Below, piece by piece: positions 43,800 to 52,865 of a stretch of 64,000 nt of DNA. Origin of the DNA: Clostridia bacterium (lineage in GTDB: Bacteria > Bacillota > Clostridia > Christensenellales > CAG-138). The stretch spans positions 1 through 64,000 of the forward strand of contig JAFQCL010000015.1 in NCBI GenBank assembly GCA_017416425.1. Direction: 5' to 3'. How positions within the stretch are numbered: position 1 is the stretch's first letter; each line of letters opens with the position of its first letter. Below the pieces are notes generated by a model. That model did not search any database. It saw only the letters and a program-made list of their open reading frames with translations, and was not told the DNA's origin. The translations under genes were made by a program, and so were the position numbers.

Positions 43800-44696
43800 T
43801 TAGTTCATAACACCGGCGCCAAGTGCGAGGGAGTTATACTTTTCTTCCGCGGATGAGCCACGTGAGGTGAGTACGATGGGTACCTTGCAGCCAAGAACAA
43901 GACCCGCCATTTTTCCGTTGCAGGTGTAGGTGAGGCACTTTCCAAGTACGTTCCCGACAACTATCTCAGGTACGAGCAATATGTCAAAATCACCCACACA
44001 GGGGCACTCATAGCCCTTTACAGCGCTGAGCTCAGGCATCATTGCAAGATCATAGGATATAGGACCTTCAACATAACAGTCGCCAAGTTCACCTTTAAGG
44101 CTCATTTGCTTAAGCTCCGCAGCATGTACGGTTTCCGGCATCTTGGGGTTTACGGTTTCTATAGCACAAAGAGCAGCTACATTTACGGTGCCATATCCAA
44201 GCCCCTTGAAGAAGCCGACTGCGTTCTTTACTATGTCAACTTTCTTTTCAAGATCGGGATATGTACACATTCCTCCATCGGTAACGCATAAAAGCTTATG
44301 ATATGCTGGAACTTCGGTGATTATGATATGGCTCATAAGGCCGCCGGTGCGAAGACCTGCCTCGGGTGAAAGTACGCCCCTCAGCAGATCGCCTGTCATG
44401 ATCTTTCCCTTCATAAGGAAGTCGGCTCTACCGTCATTTATAAGATTAGCGGCGCATACGCTTGGGTGCATTCCTTCGGGAACGGAAACTATTTCAAAAA
44501 GGTCGGGGCTTTGGCCAAGGGCGGAAAGTTCCGCGCGGATTTTTTCAGGATCGCCAACTAAAATAGCGTTTACTATATCTTGAGCTTCTATTACCGCTTC
44601 AAGGGCATGAGCGTCATTTGCCTGTACGAGTGCAACGGTTTTTTTGGGGCCGCCCTTTACGGATGCGATAAGCTCTTCAAAATTCTTAATTGCCAT
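43800..44696 (-). CDS. ptb: Phosphate butyryltransferase
   Basis: A 298-aa enzyme that turns butyryl-CoA into butyryl phosphate. NDGRADFLMKGKIMTGD and HIIITEVPAYHKLL are typical. SD AAGGAG ten bases before ATG. First gene of the ptb-buk pair, separated from buk by leader repeat copy D. Confidence 0.93.
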   Translation of the reverse strand: MAIKNFEELIASVKGGPKKTVALVQANDAHALEAVIEAQDIVNAILVGDPEKIRAELSALGQSPDLFEIVSVPEGMHPSVCAANLINDGRADFLMKGKIMTGDLLRGVLSPEAGLRTGGLMSHIIITEVPAYHKLLCVTDGGMCTYPDLEKKVDIVKNAVGFFKGLGYGTVNVAALCAIETVNPKMPETVHAAELKQMSLKGELGDCYVEGPISYDLAMMPELSAVKGYECPCVGDFDILLVPEIVVGNVLGKCLTYTCNGKMAGLVLGCKVPIVLTSRGSSAEEKYNSLALGAGVMN

Positions 44697-44836
44697 GTGA
44701 TACGTTCTCCTTGCATTACACGAATTTTACAACTATAGCATACTCAAAAAACGGAATTTCTTCAAGGGGTAAATGGGACGGGTGGCGGATATATTAATGA
44801 AATGCGCACAAATTAAAATATATTGAAAAAATCCCC

Positions 44837-44865
44837 TTGTAATGGTGCGGAGCATGAGGTAAAAT
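44837..44865 (+). promoter_or_regulatory. Likely promoter of rpmE
   Basis: TTGTAA (44837-44842), 17 bases, TAAAAT (44860-44865). Confidence 0.55.
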
Positions 44866-44879
44866 ACTTAAGTTGAGTG

Positions 44880-44970
44880 TAGCTTTCTCAGCAAGTGTGA
44901 TTCCCCTCACACTTATGCAGCAGGAGGGCGGCTAATCGCTCTGCGCCAAGCAATAAATAATAGGAGAGTT
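44880..44970 (+). ncRNA. Putative L31 autoregulatory leader
   Basis: Between promoter and rpmE lies AAGTGTGA/TCACACTT (44896-44917), a perfect 8-bp hairpin, followed by GCAGCAGGAGGGCGGC with a partner GCTCTGCGCC. Leaders that bind their own protein are known for L31 in Firmicutes; the class was not verified against a model. Confidence 0.4.
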
Positions 44971-44975
44971 TTATC

Positions 44976-45176
44976 ATGAAGAAGGAAATCCATCCCAGCT
45001 ATGGTGAGTCAATCGTACGCTGCGCATGTGGTGAAACATTCGTATCCGGTTCTGTTAAGGGTGAGCTTAAGGTTGAAATTTGCTCCAAGTGCCATCCCTT
45101 TTACACCGGACGTCAGAAGCTTGTTGACACCGGCGGACGTGTTGATCGTTTCAAGAAGCGCTACGGCATGAAATAA
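44976..45176 (+). CDS. rpmE: 50S ribosomal protein L31
   Basis: A 66-aa bL31: [19 protein letters not shown], then [13 protein letters not shown]. Cys pairs mark the zinc form. SD GGAG before ATG. Single gene with leader and terminator. Confidence 0.97.
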   Translation: MKKEIHPSYGESIVRCACGETFVSGSVKGELKVEICSKCHPFYTGRQKLVDTGGRVDRFKKRYGMK

Positions 45177-45190
45177 TGTCATATGCGGAT

Positions 45191-45218
45191 AAAAACCGGC
45201 AGCTTTTGCCGGTTTTTT
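45191..45218 (+). terminator. Terminator of rpmE
   Basis: AAAAACCGGCA, a short loop and TTGCCGGTTTTTT. It is symmetrical and also serves the convergent trmK. Confidence 0.9.
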
Positions 45219-45223
45219 CATGT

Positions 45224-45922
45224 TTACATTTTCGATACAATAGATTTTGCCGCCTTTAAATTTTCATAATCGGTTAGCAGTTTTTCGGGTATAAAACCCC
45301 CATGTGCTGCATCATCTATGCGCTTATTAAAGGCTTTAATAAGAAAATCAAGGTATTCGGGAAGATATTTCTCCTCATCTGTAAAGGAGACATACCCAAG
45401 AAGAAACAGGTCAGGCGGAAAACCCTGTGGTATGGGTAGGGGAGTTCCGTGTTCCACGCAAATAAGCTGATACCAATGGCGCCCCTCTTTTATAATTTTA
45501 TCCTTTATTATACGGTAATCGTTATTATAGAGATAACGTCTTAGTTTTTCAATGCCCCGCATTGGCTGAAAGGCAAATCTTTTTATATGTTTTGCTGTGT
45601 TTTTGGAATTTTCGAGTATATTAGAAATAAGCTCACCTCCCATGCCGGCAATTATGACCGCATCAGCTTCTTCTGCGCAAAGTACAGAAAGGCCATCCCC
45701 ACATCTTATATCAATTCTACTCAAAAGTCCGCACTTTTCAGCCAATTTGCGAGCTTTTTGCAGGCATGTCTCACTTATGTCGGCGGCGATCACACGCTTT
45801 ATATCAAAGCTTTGAAGGAGTGCGCAGGAAAGTCGCCCATGGTCGCACCCGATATCGGCAACACAGCTATATCCCCGTACCATATCGCAAAGCTCAAAAA
45901 GACGAGGTTCAAGCTTTATCAT
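45224..45922 (-). CDS. trmK: tRNA (adenine-22-N1) methyltransferase
   Basis: A 232-aa SAM enzyme: ADIGCDHGRLSCAL SAM-binding motif and IIAGMGGELI are diagnostic of TrmK. The rmuC gene overlaps its start by 14 bases, so translation is coupled. In many Firmicutes trmK is joined to a nif3-like gene; here the latter is 1.6 kb away on the other strand. Confidence 0.9.
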   Translation of the reverse strand: MIKLEPRLFELCDMVRGYSCVADIGCDHGRLSCALLQSFDIKRVIAADISETCLQKARKLAEKCGLLSRIDIRCGDGLSVLCAEEADAVIIAGMGGELISNILENSKNTAKHIKRFAFQPMRGIEKLRRYLYNNDYRIIKDKIIKEGRHWYQLICVEHGTPLPIPQGFPPDLFLLGYVSFTDEEKYLPEYLDFLIKAFNKRIDDAAHGGFIPEKLLTDYENLKAAKSIVSKM

Positions 45923-47285
45923 TGGCGGAAACGCTCCCTTCTATGAATTTTACGTCATCACCAGCATCGCTTATGGCACGAAGCTTACGCTTCATGGCTC
46001 GTGTCCTTGTGCCAACAAGCTTGTCAAGGTCATCGCTTGCTCTGCTTAGCTTATCTTGAGTGGCTTCAAGCGCATCCGCAAATGTAGAAAATTCTTTCTT
46101 AACATCCTGAAGAACATTCCATACTTCGCCGCTGCGCTTATGAACGATATAGCTTCTAAAGCCGATCTGAAGGCTGTTTAAAAGCGCACCCATGGTGCTG
46201 GGGCCTGTAAGCGTGACATTGTAATCACGGCGAAGCGTATCTAAAAGTCCAAGGCGCACCGCTTCGGCATATAATCCTTCAGAGGGGAGGAATATTATAG
46301 CAAAATCGGTTGTCTTTGGGGGCAATATGTATTTTGTGGATATATCTTTAGCAAAGCTCTTTATGCGGTCAAAAAGCTCCTTTGATGCGGATAGCATAGC
46401 GGCTTTATCCCCGGCATCGCTTGCGATAAGAAGTCGCTCGTAGGGCTCCATGGAAAATTTTGAATCCACAGGCAAATAAACGGCTTCATCATCGCCCGGG
46501 AGCTTTATGGCAAACTCTACACGATTATTTGGCCTTACGGTAAAATTGCGTTCAAACTGCTCAGGGGAGAGCATATCCTCGATTATCGCGCCAAGCTGCA
46601 CTTCTCCAAGATTGCCCCTTGTCTTAACGCCCGTCATCACACGTTTTAAACTGCCTACATCCGCCGCAAGACTCTGCATTTCTCCTATACCCCTGTTTAC
46701 CTGCTCAAGCCTTTCTGAAACAAGCCCGAATGACTTGGTAAGACGTTCATCAAGGGTAGTTTGCAGCTTTTCATCTACCGTTTTACGCATCTGTTCAAGC
46801 TGCTTTGCGTTATCGTTTCTTATATCAAGCAACTGACCCGCTACGGTTTTTCGTATTTGCTCAAGGCGTTGTTCTGTTTCAAGCGTCATGGTGGCTATCT
46901 GATTTTGAAGTTGTAAAAGTCTTGCGTCTATTGATCTGTTGCTTGCGTTTATACTTTCGCTTGTGCTTTTGACCTGATGCGAGAGCATTTCACGCAGGGC
47001 ATCGCTGCTTGACCTGTATAGACGTTCCGTGGATTCGATTCGTTCAAGCATGCTTTGTTTGCCGGATTCAAGTCTTTCTGCGGTGATGTTAAGGCTATGT
47101 ATGGAACTGTTTAAAAGCTCATTATGCAAAAGCTTTAATTCGTCAAAAATCCTTCTGTCAAGCTCGCTCATCATGTTTACTATGCCTAATAGCCTATCAG
47201 AGCTATCCTGATTCTTCTGTTTTATAAAAATTATGGCTATCATGCCTATAATGATTATAAGCAGAGCGAGTATTATATAATCCAT
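45909..47285 (-). CDS. rmuC: DNA recombination protein RmuC
   Basis: A 458-aa protein. The N-terminal transmembrane helix (about 3-23) is followed by a long coiled coil to about residue 190 and a nuclease-like core (GNLGEVQLG, LPVDSKFSMEPYERL). RmuC limits DNA inversions by an unsettled mechanism. It overlaps trmK. Confidence 0.93.
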   Translation of the reverse strand: MDYIILALLIIIIGMIAIIFIKQKNQDSSDRLLGIVNMMSELDRRIFDELKLLHNELLNSSIHSLNITAERLESGKQSMLERIESTERLYRSSSDALREMLSHQVKSTSESINASNRSIDARLLQLQNQIATMTLETEQRLEQIRKTVAGQLLDIRNDNAKQLEQMRKTVDEKLQTTLDERLTKSFGLVSERLEQVNRGIGEMQSLAADVGSLKRVMTGVKTRGNLGEVQLGAIIEDMLSPEQFERNFTVRPNNRVEFAIKLPGDDEAVYLPVDSKFSMEPYERLLIASDAGDKAAMLSASKELFDRIKSFAKDISTKYILPPKTTDFAIIFLPSEGLYAEAVRLGLLDTLRRDYNVTLTGPSTMGALLNSLQIGFRSYIVHKRSGEVWNVLQDVKKEFSTFADALEATQDKLSRASDDLDKLVGTRTRAMKRKLRAISDAGDDVKFIEGSVSANDKA

Positions 47286-47411
47286 AGCAGGCCTCCAAAT
47301 TTTTTTAGAGCATTATACCACAAACCGCAAGCCATATACATACATATTCAGCACTTGTATCCATTTGAGTTTAGCTTGAGATATGGTATAATTAAGCATT
47401 ATTTCAGGATA

Positions 47412-47516
47412 AGGTTTGAAAATAAATCTTCAAACCGATTTTCATTCCACAAGAAAGGAAACTTTCGCCCAGCAAAAGCATAGGCTTTCGCTGCATGAAA
47501 GTTATGGTCATAACTT
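47412..47516 (+). repeat. Leader repeat, copy E
   Basis: GGTTTGAAAATAAATCTTCA palindrome, then directly CCACAAGAAAGGAAACTTTC. The central 40 bases present in other copies are missing. A hairpin CAGCAAAAGC/GCTTTCGCTG follows, then ATGAAAGTTATGGTCAT and ATG 47517. Confidence 0.75.
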
Positions 47517-48281
47517 ATGAAGCTTTGTGATATTCTTATCGTTTGCGAAAATATTGCGCCAAAGGCACTTGCGTATGATTATGATAATGTGGGACTTATA
47601 GTCGGCACATTAAAAGACGATATAAATAAAGTGCTTGTCGCTCTTGACTGTACGCTTCCCGTTATAGAGGAGGCAATCGAGTTTGGTGCAGATATGATTA
47701 TTACTCACCATCCGCTGCTTACTTCACCTGTGAAGCGCATATTGCCCGATATGCCGGAGACAATGGCTGTATTCAGGCTTATAAAGAATAACATAGGCCA
47801 CATTGCTATGCATACCAACCTTGATTGCGCTTGCTATGGCGTAAACGACTGTATTGCGGAAAGCTTAGAGCTTGTAAATACTGAAGCGGTAGGCGTAGAT
47901 GGCCTTGCGCGCATTGGCGAGCTTGAAAGCCCTATGACGCTTTATGAGCTTTCGATACATGTTGAAGAAAAATTATCTACAAAGGTGCGTGTATGCGGAG
48001 AAGCGGGGCGTATTATTAAAAGCGTAGCCGTGATAGGTGGAAGCGGCGGAAGCTGTGTAAGCCAAATGCAGGCGCTCGGTGCAGATGTGCTGATTACAGG
48101 GGAGATGAAGCATTCTCAGGCGATAGATGCGATGCATTTAGGCCTGTGCGCTATAGTTGCAGGACATTTTGAGACTGAAACTATAGTGTTAAAATCTCTT
48201 GTTAGGCGTTTACAAAACCAAACAAATGGTGTACAATATAAGTTAGCAGTTTCAAATCGTACTCCGCTGTGGTCTATTTAA
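47517..48281 (+). CDS. Nif3-like dinuclear metal protein
   Basis: A 254-aa Nif3/YbgI protein, putative GTP cyclohydrolase type 1-like. IITHHPLL, AMHTNLDCA and TGEMKHSQA carry the metal ligands. It lacks the extra central domain of longer homologues. No ordinary SD; leader repeat copy E ends at its ATG. Confidence 0.9.
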   Translation: MKLCDILIVCENIAPKALAYDYDNVGLIVGTLKDDINKVLVALDCTLPVIEEAIEFGADMIITHHPLLTSPVKRILPDMPETMAVFRLIKNNIGHIAMHTNLDCACYGVNDCIAESLELVNTEAVGVDGLARIGELESPMTLYELSIHVEEKLSTKVRVCGEAGRIIKSVAVIGGSGGSCVSQMQALGADVLITGEMKHSQAIDAMHLGLCAIVAGHFETETIVLKSLVRRLQNQTNGVQYKLAVSNRTPLWSI

Positions 48282-48383
48282 TTTATCTTAATGGGAAGTT
48301 AGGCGGTGTATGGTTTAAAACAAAGCCGCTTACCGCCGAGAGCGTCTTCAGGTTTAATCTTCGGCGGAGAAATGGGGCTACTC

Positions 48384-49112
48384 ATGAGTAATTTAGATGC
48401 GCTTGTAGCTTATCACAACGCTTATCAGGCATATTGTGATGTTAAAAGTGAGCTTGATTCCACCGAAGCAAGCGTTAAAAAGAAAAGATTAGAAGCGGCT
48501 ATTACCGCTACTAAAGGACAAATCAATACGATACAGCTTCGTATTGATGCCTCTATGGCAAGAATAGGCGAGCTTCGCGGCTCTATGGCGGAGATCGAAT
48601 ACAAGTATGACCTTGAGGTTTCGGAGTTTGAGCTTATAAAAAATGACTCGCAGGTAACAGCTGATGAGGTTACCGAAGCGCGTAAGTCCATGGAAAAGCT
48701 GCTTTCAAGCATAAGAAATCTCTATAGGACGCTTATAGGTGTTATAGAAGATGTTGAAAAAGCCAAAAATGAGATAGCGGCGCTCACAAAAAAAGGGCGC
48801 AACCTCACAAAAGAACGCAGTGATTGTGTAGCAATATGCGAAAAAGAGCGTGAGGAGGCAAAAGCAAGGTTGGCGGCAGCAAAAGCCGCTGCAGAGAATT
48901 TGCAGAAGGAGCTTCCTGAGACGCTTGTTCGAAAATATGTGGGGGTGGTAAAAAGGCATACGCCGCCTATTGTATCGCTTACGTTAAATAATCAATGCGG
49001 CGGATGCAATATGTCGCTGCCTACAACGCTTATCTCCAGGCTTAATCTTGGAAATGATATTGTAACATGCGAAAACTGTGGTAGAATAATAATACCTCAG
49101 CAGTTGGGATAA
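48384..49112 (+). CDS. C4 zinc-ribbon coiled-coil protein
   Basis: A 242-aa protein. Coiled coil over about residues 15-190, then a zinc ribbon with CGGC and CENCG at the C-terminus (NQCGGCNMSLP, VTCENCGRI). This DUF164-like family usually accompanies nif3-like genes, as here. Start unsure: ATG 48384 with GGGG upstream, or ATG 48372 close behind GGAG. Function unknown. Confidence 0.85.
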   Translation: MSNLDALVAYHNAYQAYCDVKSELDSTEASVKKKRLEAAITATKGQINTIQLRIDASMARIGELRGSMAEIEYKYDLEVSEFELIKNDSQVTADEVTEARKSMEKLLSSIRNLYRTLIGVIEDVEKAKNEIAALTKKGRNLTKERSDCVAICEKEREEAKARLAAAKAAAENLQKELPETLVRKYVGVVKRHTPPIVSLTLNNQCGGCNMSLPTTLISRLNLGNDIVTCENCGRIIIPQQLG

Positions 49113-49125
49113 TAATGTTTTTGTA

Positions 49126-49461
49126 GTGAGTAAGCCATGCGGTCGCCCGTGATATAAAGCGCGGGAGGAAAGTCCGAGCTCCACAGAGCAGGGTGCCGGA
49201 TAACATCCGGTGAAGGCGACTTCAAGGAAAGTGCAACAGAAATAAACCGCCGCAGTTTGCGGTAAGGATGGAAAGGCGAGGTAAGAGCTCACCGGCGGCC
49301 TGGCGACTTGTCCGCCCTGTAAACCCCACCCGGTGCAAGATTGAATTGGGAGCATTTAATGGTTGCTCGTCAAGCTCCCTGTAATCGCTTGAAGCCATAG
49401 GCGACTATGGTTCCAGATAGATGACCGCACTTAGACAGAACTCGGCTTATTGCTTGCTCGC
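49126..49461 (+). ncRNA. rnpB: RNase P RNA
   Basis: The catalytic RNA of RNase P, which matures tRNA 5' ends. GAGGAAAGTCCGAGCTCC near the 5' end is the conserved CR-I; ACAGAACTCGGCTTA near the 3' end is the conserved partner. P1 is formed by GTGAGTAAGC (49126-49135) with GCTTGCTCGC (49452-49461). It follows the zinc-ribbon gene and ends in a terminator. Confidence 0.95.
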
Positions 49462-49468
49462 ATAAAAA

Positions 49469-49500
49469 ACCCGGCATTTTATTGTGCCGGGTCATTTTTT
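49469..49500 (+). terminator. Terminator of rnpB
   Basis: ACCCGGCA (49469-49476) pairs with TGCCGGGT (49485-49492), followed by TTTTTT. Confidence 0.9.
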
Positions 49501-50263
49501 ATTTATCATCCTTTGCTATTATGCCGTATTTAATCTTTATGCGGCACAGCTTTTTTAACATAGGTCTTGCAAGTATGACGAGAAAGAATATTGTCGCTGC
49601 CGCATGTATGAGATTAAAGGTAATACCCGATATATATGTTGCAAGCAGCATTTCAAATGTTACCTTGCTTGCGGTCATAAACACGGAAGCGGTATCAAGC
49701 AAAGCGCCATATATTACAAATGTTGATAACGCACCGTAAATACAGAGGCATAAAAGTGAAAGCTTTGTTTTGATCTCATTTTTAAATAGAAGACCCGCAA
49801 TGAAGCCGATCATACCGAAAGCAAACATCTGCCATGGAGTCCATGGTCCCTGACCGAATAGCAGGTTTGAAGTGAAAGCGGATAATGCTCCCGTTATAAA
49901 GCCCGCTTCAGCTCCAAAGGCAACGCCGGTTATTATCACGATTGCTGCTACCGGTTTAAACTGTGGCACCATATAAAAGGCAGCTCTTCCTACTACAGCT
50001 ATCGTGACCATTACGGCGATCACGACAAGCTCACGAGTTTTCGGTTTTCTGCGTTCAAATCGCATGAAAAATGGAAGCATGGAGCAGATAAGTATCAATA
50101 TGGATACCAAAAAATACTGCCTGTCATCCCATACAAAAAGCCCAATGGCCATTATCGCCGGGATCACTATCACCATCAATATAGCGGATATTACTCGGCG
50201 AAGCTTGCCTTCGGTTCTAAGTATGCGGCTTTTTCTGATCTCAGTTACATCAAACCTTTCCAT
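49499..50263 (-). CDS. ECF transporter S component
   Basis: A 254-aa membrane protein with about six to seven helices and the pattern FKPVAAIVIITGVAFGAEAG and GQGPWTPWQM, typical of S components paired with a fused ATPase. ATG 50263 follows GGAG and overlaps the ATPase stop. The substrate is unknown; cobalamin- or precursor-type ligands are seen in relatives. No EcfT gene follows. Confidence 0.8.
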   Translation of the reverse strand: MERFDVTEIRKSRILRTEGKLRRVISAILMVIVIPAIMAIGLFVWDDRQYFLVSILILICSMLPFFMRFERRKPKTRELVVIAVMVTIAVVGRAAFYMVPQFKPVAAIVIITGVAFGAEAGFITGALSAFTSNLLFGQGPWTPWQMFAFGMIGFIAGLLFKNEIKTKLSLLCLCIYGALSTFVIYGALLDTASVFMTASKVTFEMLLATYISGITFNLIHAAATIFFLVILARPMLKKLCRIKIKYGIIAKDDK

Positions 50264-51908
50264 TTTGTTGCTCCAGACATGCCGCAATAACATCTTCTGC
50301 CGTTATGGCATTGTCTATATAGTCTCTTGATATCCTGTTTGCCATCGTGGTATAGAAGGTATTGCCGGAAAACAGCTCCTGAGGCGTACCGTATGAAACA
50401 AGCCTCCCATCAAAGCACATGGCGCAATAGTCCCCATGTTTCGCGCAAAATTCAAGATCGTGGGAAATAAGGACTATGCCAATGCCTTTTTGTGTAAGCT
50501 TTTTAAGTATTTTTGCAAAATGATCCTTAAATTCCGCATCCATGCCTTTGGTCGGTTCATCCAGAAGCATGAGCTTTGGCTCTGTAAGCAAAACCTTTGC
50601 TATGGCAGCACGCTGCTGCTCGCCTCCGCTGAGATCATAAGGGTGCGATCTCATAAGATGTGCTATATCCATCAGCTCTGCCACCTCCCAGGCTTTGCTA
50701 TTGACCTCATCCTTTTTAAGACCGCTCAGCATCATGGCAAGATCCTCCGCTACCGTTTGCTCCACAAAAAGACACTGCGGATCTTGCATGAGAGCGCTTA
50801 TCCCTTTATTATATAGCTCCCTTGGATTCGTTTTGGCTATATCTTTGCCCATGAACCTGACCTGCCCCCGATAGGGCTTTTTTAGACCGCACGCTACGGC
50901 AAGCGCGGTGCTTTTTCCGGCTCCGTTGCCGCCGAAAACGCAGAGTATCTCTCCGGGATAGGCGTAAAGATCGAATCCCTTAAGTATATCCGGTTCGTTT
51001 TTTTCGTATTTAAACCATACATTCTTCATGGAAAGCAGAGGCTCTTTTTCGGAATGCTTTGCTTTTATCATGGGAAGTACAGCTTTTTTTGTGACCAACT
51101 TTGATATAAATTTTCTGCCGTCACGAACCGTAAGCGGCACATTTTCATTTAAATCGCCGCAGAGACTTGCATATATGCGCACAGATGCGGGCATGAAGCC
51201 CAGCCTATCTCTGCCAAGGCGCTTTACTGAATCCTTTGGGCTGCAATCCGATAGGATATTTCCTTTATCCATAACTATGAGTCTGTCACATATCGGAAAA
51301 AGCGTTTCCAGCCTGTGTTCTGAGAGTATTATAGTTATACCAAGCTCATGGTTTAGTTTTTTTACTGTATTTATGAACTCATCGGCGGCTATGGGATCAA
51401 GCTGCGCCGTTGGTTCATCAAGTATGATGACCTTCGGATGCATAGCCATGACCGAAGCCAGCGAAAGGAGCTGCTTTTGTCCGCCGGATAGCTCGCTTGT
51501 TTTTTTATGAAACCAAGAGTTTATGCCAAAAAAACTTGACATTTCCGCTACGCGAAGCCTGATGGATTCATTGTCAAGCCCCATATTCTCAAGGCCAAAG
51601 GCAAGCTCATGCCACACCTTGTCGGTGACTATCTGCTTTTCAGGATCCTGCATCACAAAGCCTATCTCGGTTTGATCGAGCTCGGCGCTGTTTATGAGAA
51701 TCCCATTATAGCGTATTGAGCCGCTAAGCTTGCCATGAGGCGCAAGGCAGGGTTTAAGCTGGCGTAAAAGCGTACTCTTGCCGCAGCCGGAAGCGCCGCA
51801 GAGCACTATGAATTCGCCCGCGTCTATATCAAGGCTTATATCGCAAAGCGCAGGCTTTTCAGCGTCCGGATATGTAAAGGTTATATTTTGAAGCTCAAAC
51901 TGTTTCAA
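50250..51908 (-). CDS. ECF-type ABC transporter, fused double ATPase
   Basis: A 552-aa protein with two ABC domains in one chain: Walker A GASGCGKST (about 36-44) and GGNGAGKST (about 323-331), each followed by an LSGGQ-like signature (ELSGGQKQ, DLSGGEQQ). It would drive the S component encoded 3' of it. The operon has no transmembrane T component. Confidence 0.92.
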   Translation of the reverse strand: MKQFELQNITFTYPDAEKPALCDISLDIDAGEFIVLCGASGCGKSTLLRQLKPCLAPHGKLSGSIRYNGILINSAELDQTEIGFVMQDPEKQIVTDKVWHELAFGLENMGLDNESIRLRVAEMSSFFGINSWFHKKTSELSGGQKQLLSLASVMAMHPKVIILDEPTAQLDPIAADEFINTVKKLNHELGITIILSEHRLETLFPICDRLIVMDKGNILSDCSPKDSVKRLGRDRLGFMPASVRIYASLCGDLNENVPLTVRDGRKFISKLVTKKAVLPMIKAKHSEKEPLLSMKNVWFKYEKNEPDILKGFDLYAYPGEILCVFGGNGAGKSTALAVACGLKKPYRGQVRFMGKDIAKTNPRELYNKGISALMQDPQCLFVEQTVAEDLAMMLSGLKKDEVNSKAWEVAELMDIAHLMRSHPYDLSGGEQQRAAIAKVLLTEPKLMLLDEPTKGMDAEFKDHFAKILKKLTQKGIGIVLISHDLEFCAKHGDYCAMCFDGRLVSYGTPQELFSGNTFYTTMANRISRDYIDNAITAEDVIAACLEQQNGKV

Positions 51909-51934
51909 TTAAAAAGATACCTTTCAAGCGTTTG

Positions 51935-52687
51935 TTAAAGCTCTATGATGAGCTCTACCGGGCAGTGATCGCTTCCCATTATTTCGGGGAGTATTTTACA
52001 ATCGGTAAGATTGCCGCTTATGCGATCGCTTACGACAAAATAATCGATACGCCAACCAATATTCTTAGCCCTGGCATTGGCCATATAGCTCCACCAGGTG
52101 TATTCGATCTTATCGGGGTAGAGATGGCGAAACGCATCTGTGAATCCATTGTCAAGAAGTCTTGAAAAACAGTTGCGCTCTTCATCCGTAAAGCCTGCGT
52201 TGCGTCTGTTGGACTTTGGATTTTTAAGGTCTATTTCATTATGGGCTACATTCATATCACCGCATATTATCACAGGCTTTTTCTCATCGAGCTTTTTAAG
52301 GTATTCAAGGAACGCTTCCTCCCACTCCATGCGATAAGGAAGGCGCATGAGCTCACGCTGAGAATTCGGAGTATAGACGGTTACAAAGAAAAAGTTATCG
52401 TATTCAAGCGTTATGACCCTGCCTTCGGTATCATGATAGGGTTTATTTATTCCGTAGCTTACGGATAAGGGCGTGTTTTTTGTAAAAACGGCCGTTCCAG
52501 AATAACCTTTTTTTTCCGCGCTGTTCCAATATTGTTCATAGCCGGCGGGGTCTATGGATATCTGTTCCGGTTGAAGTTTTGTTTCCTGTACGGCAAATAT
52601 ATCAGCGTTCACGCTCTCAAAGAACTCAAAAAAGCCCTTTGTTATGCAGGCCCTTAGGCCATTTACGTTCCATGTAACAAGTTTCAT
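51935..52687 (-). CDS. xth: Exodeoxyribonuclease III
   Basis: A 250-aa AP endonuclease/3' exonuclease of base excision repair. LVTWNVNGLRA, QETKLQ, CGDMNVAHNEIDL and GSDHCPVEL give the active site. ATG 52687 has AAAGG ten bases upstream; a TTG at 52705 is less likely. Confidence 0.95.
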   Translation of the reverse strand: MKLVTWNVNGLRACITKGFFEFFESVNADIFAVQETKLQPEQISIDPAGYEQYWNSAEKKGYSGTAVFTKNTPLSVSYGINKPYHDTEGRVITLEYDNFFFVTVYTPNSQRELMRLPYRMEWEEAFLEYLKKLDEKKPVIICGDMNVAHNEIDLKNPKSNRRNAGFTDEERNCFSRLLDNGFTDAFRHLYPDKIEYTWWSYMANARAKNIGWRIDYFVVSDRISGNLTDCKILPEIMGSDHCPVELIIEL

Positions 52688-52779
52688 CGGTAGGGTACCT
52701 TTCAATTTATTTATAAGGTCTATGGATAATAGATATTTTAACCTGTAAGCCTCATAAATTCAAGTATGAGTGATGCTGA

Positions 52780-52812
52780 TTGAAATTTATGCAAAAAGAC
52801 AGTATATACTGT
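52780..52812 (+). promoter_or_regulatory. hflK promoter with overlapping palindrome
   Basis: TTGAAA (52780-52785), 17 bases, TATATA (52803-52808). The perfect 14-base palindrome ACAGTATATACTGT (52799-52812) covers the -10 box and is placed like an operator. Confidence 0.6.
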
Positions 52813-52865
52813 AAAACTATAAAGAAACATGTTAAAATTAATATATAAAAGAAGGAGGAAAACAA

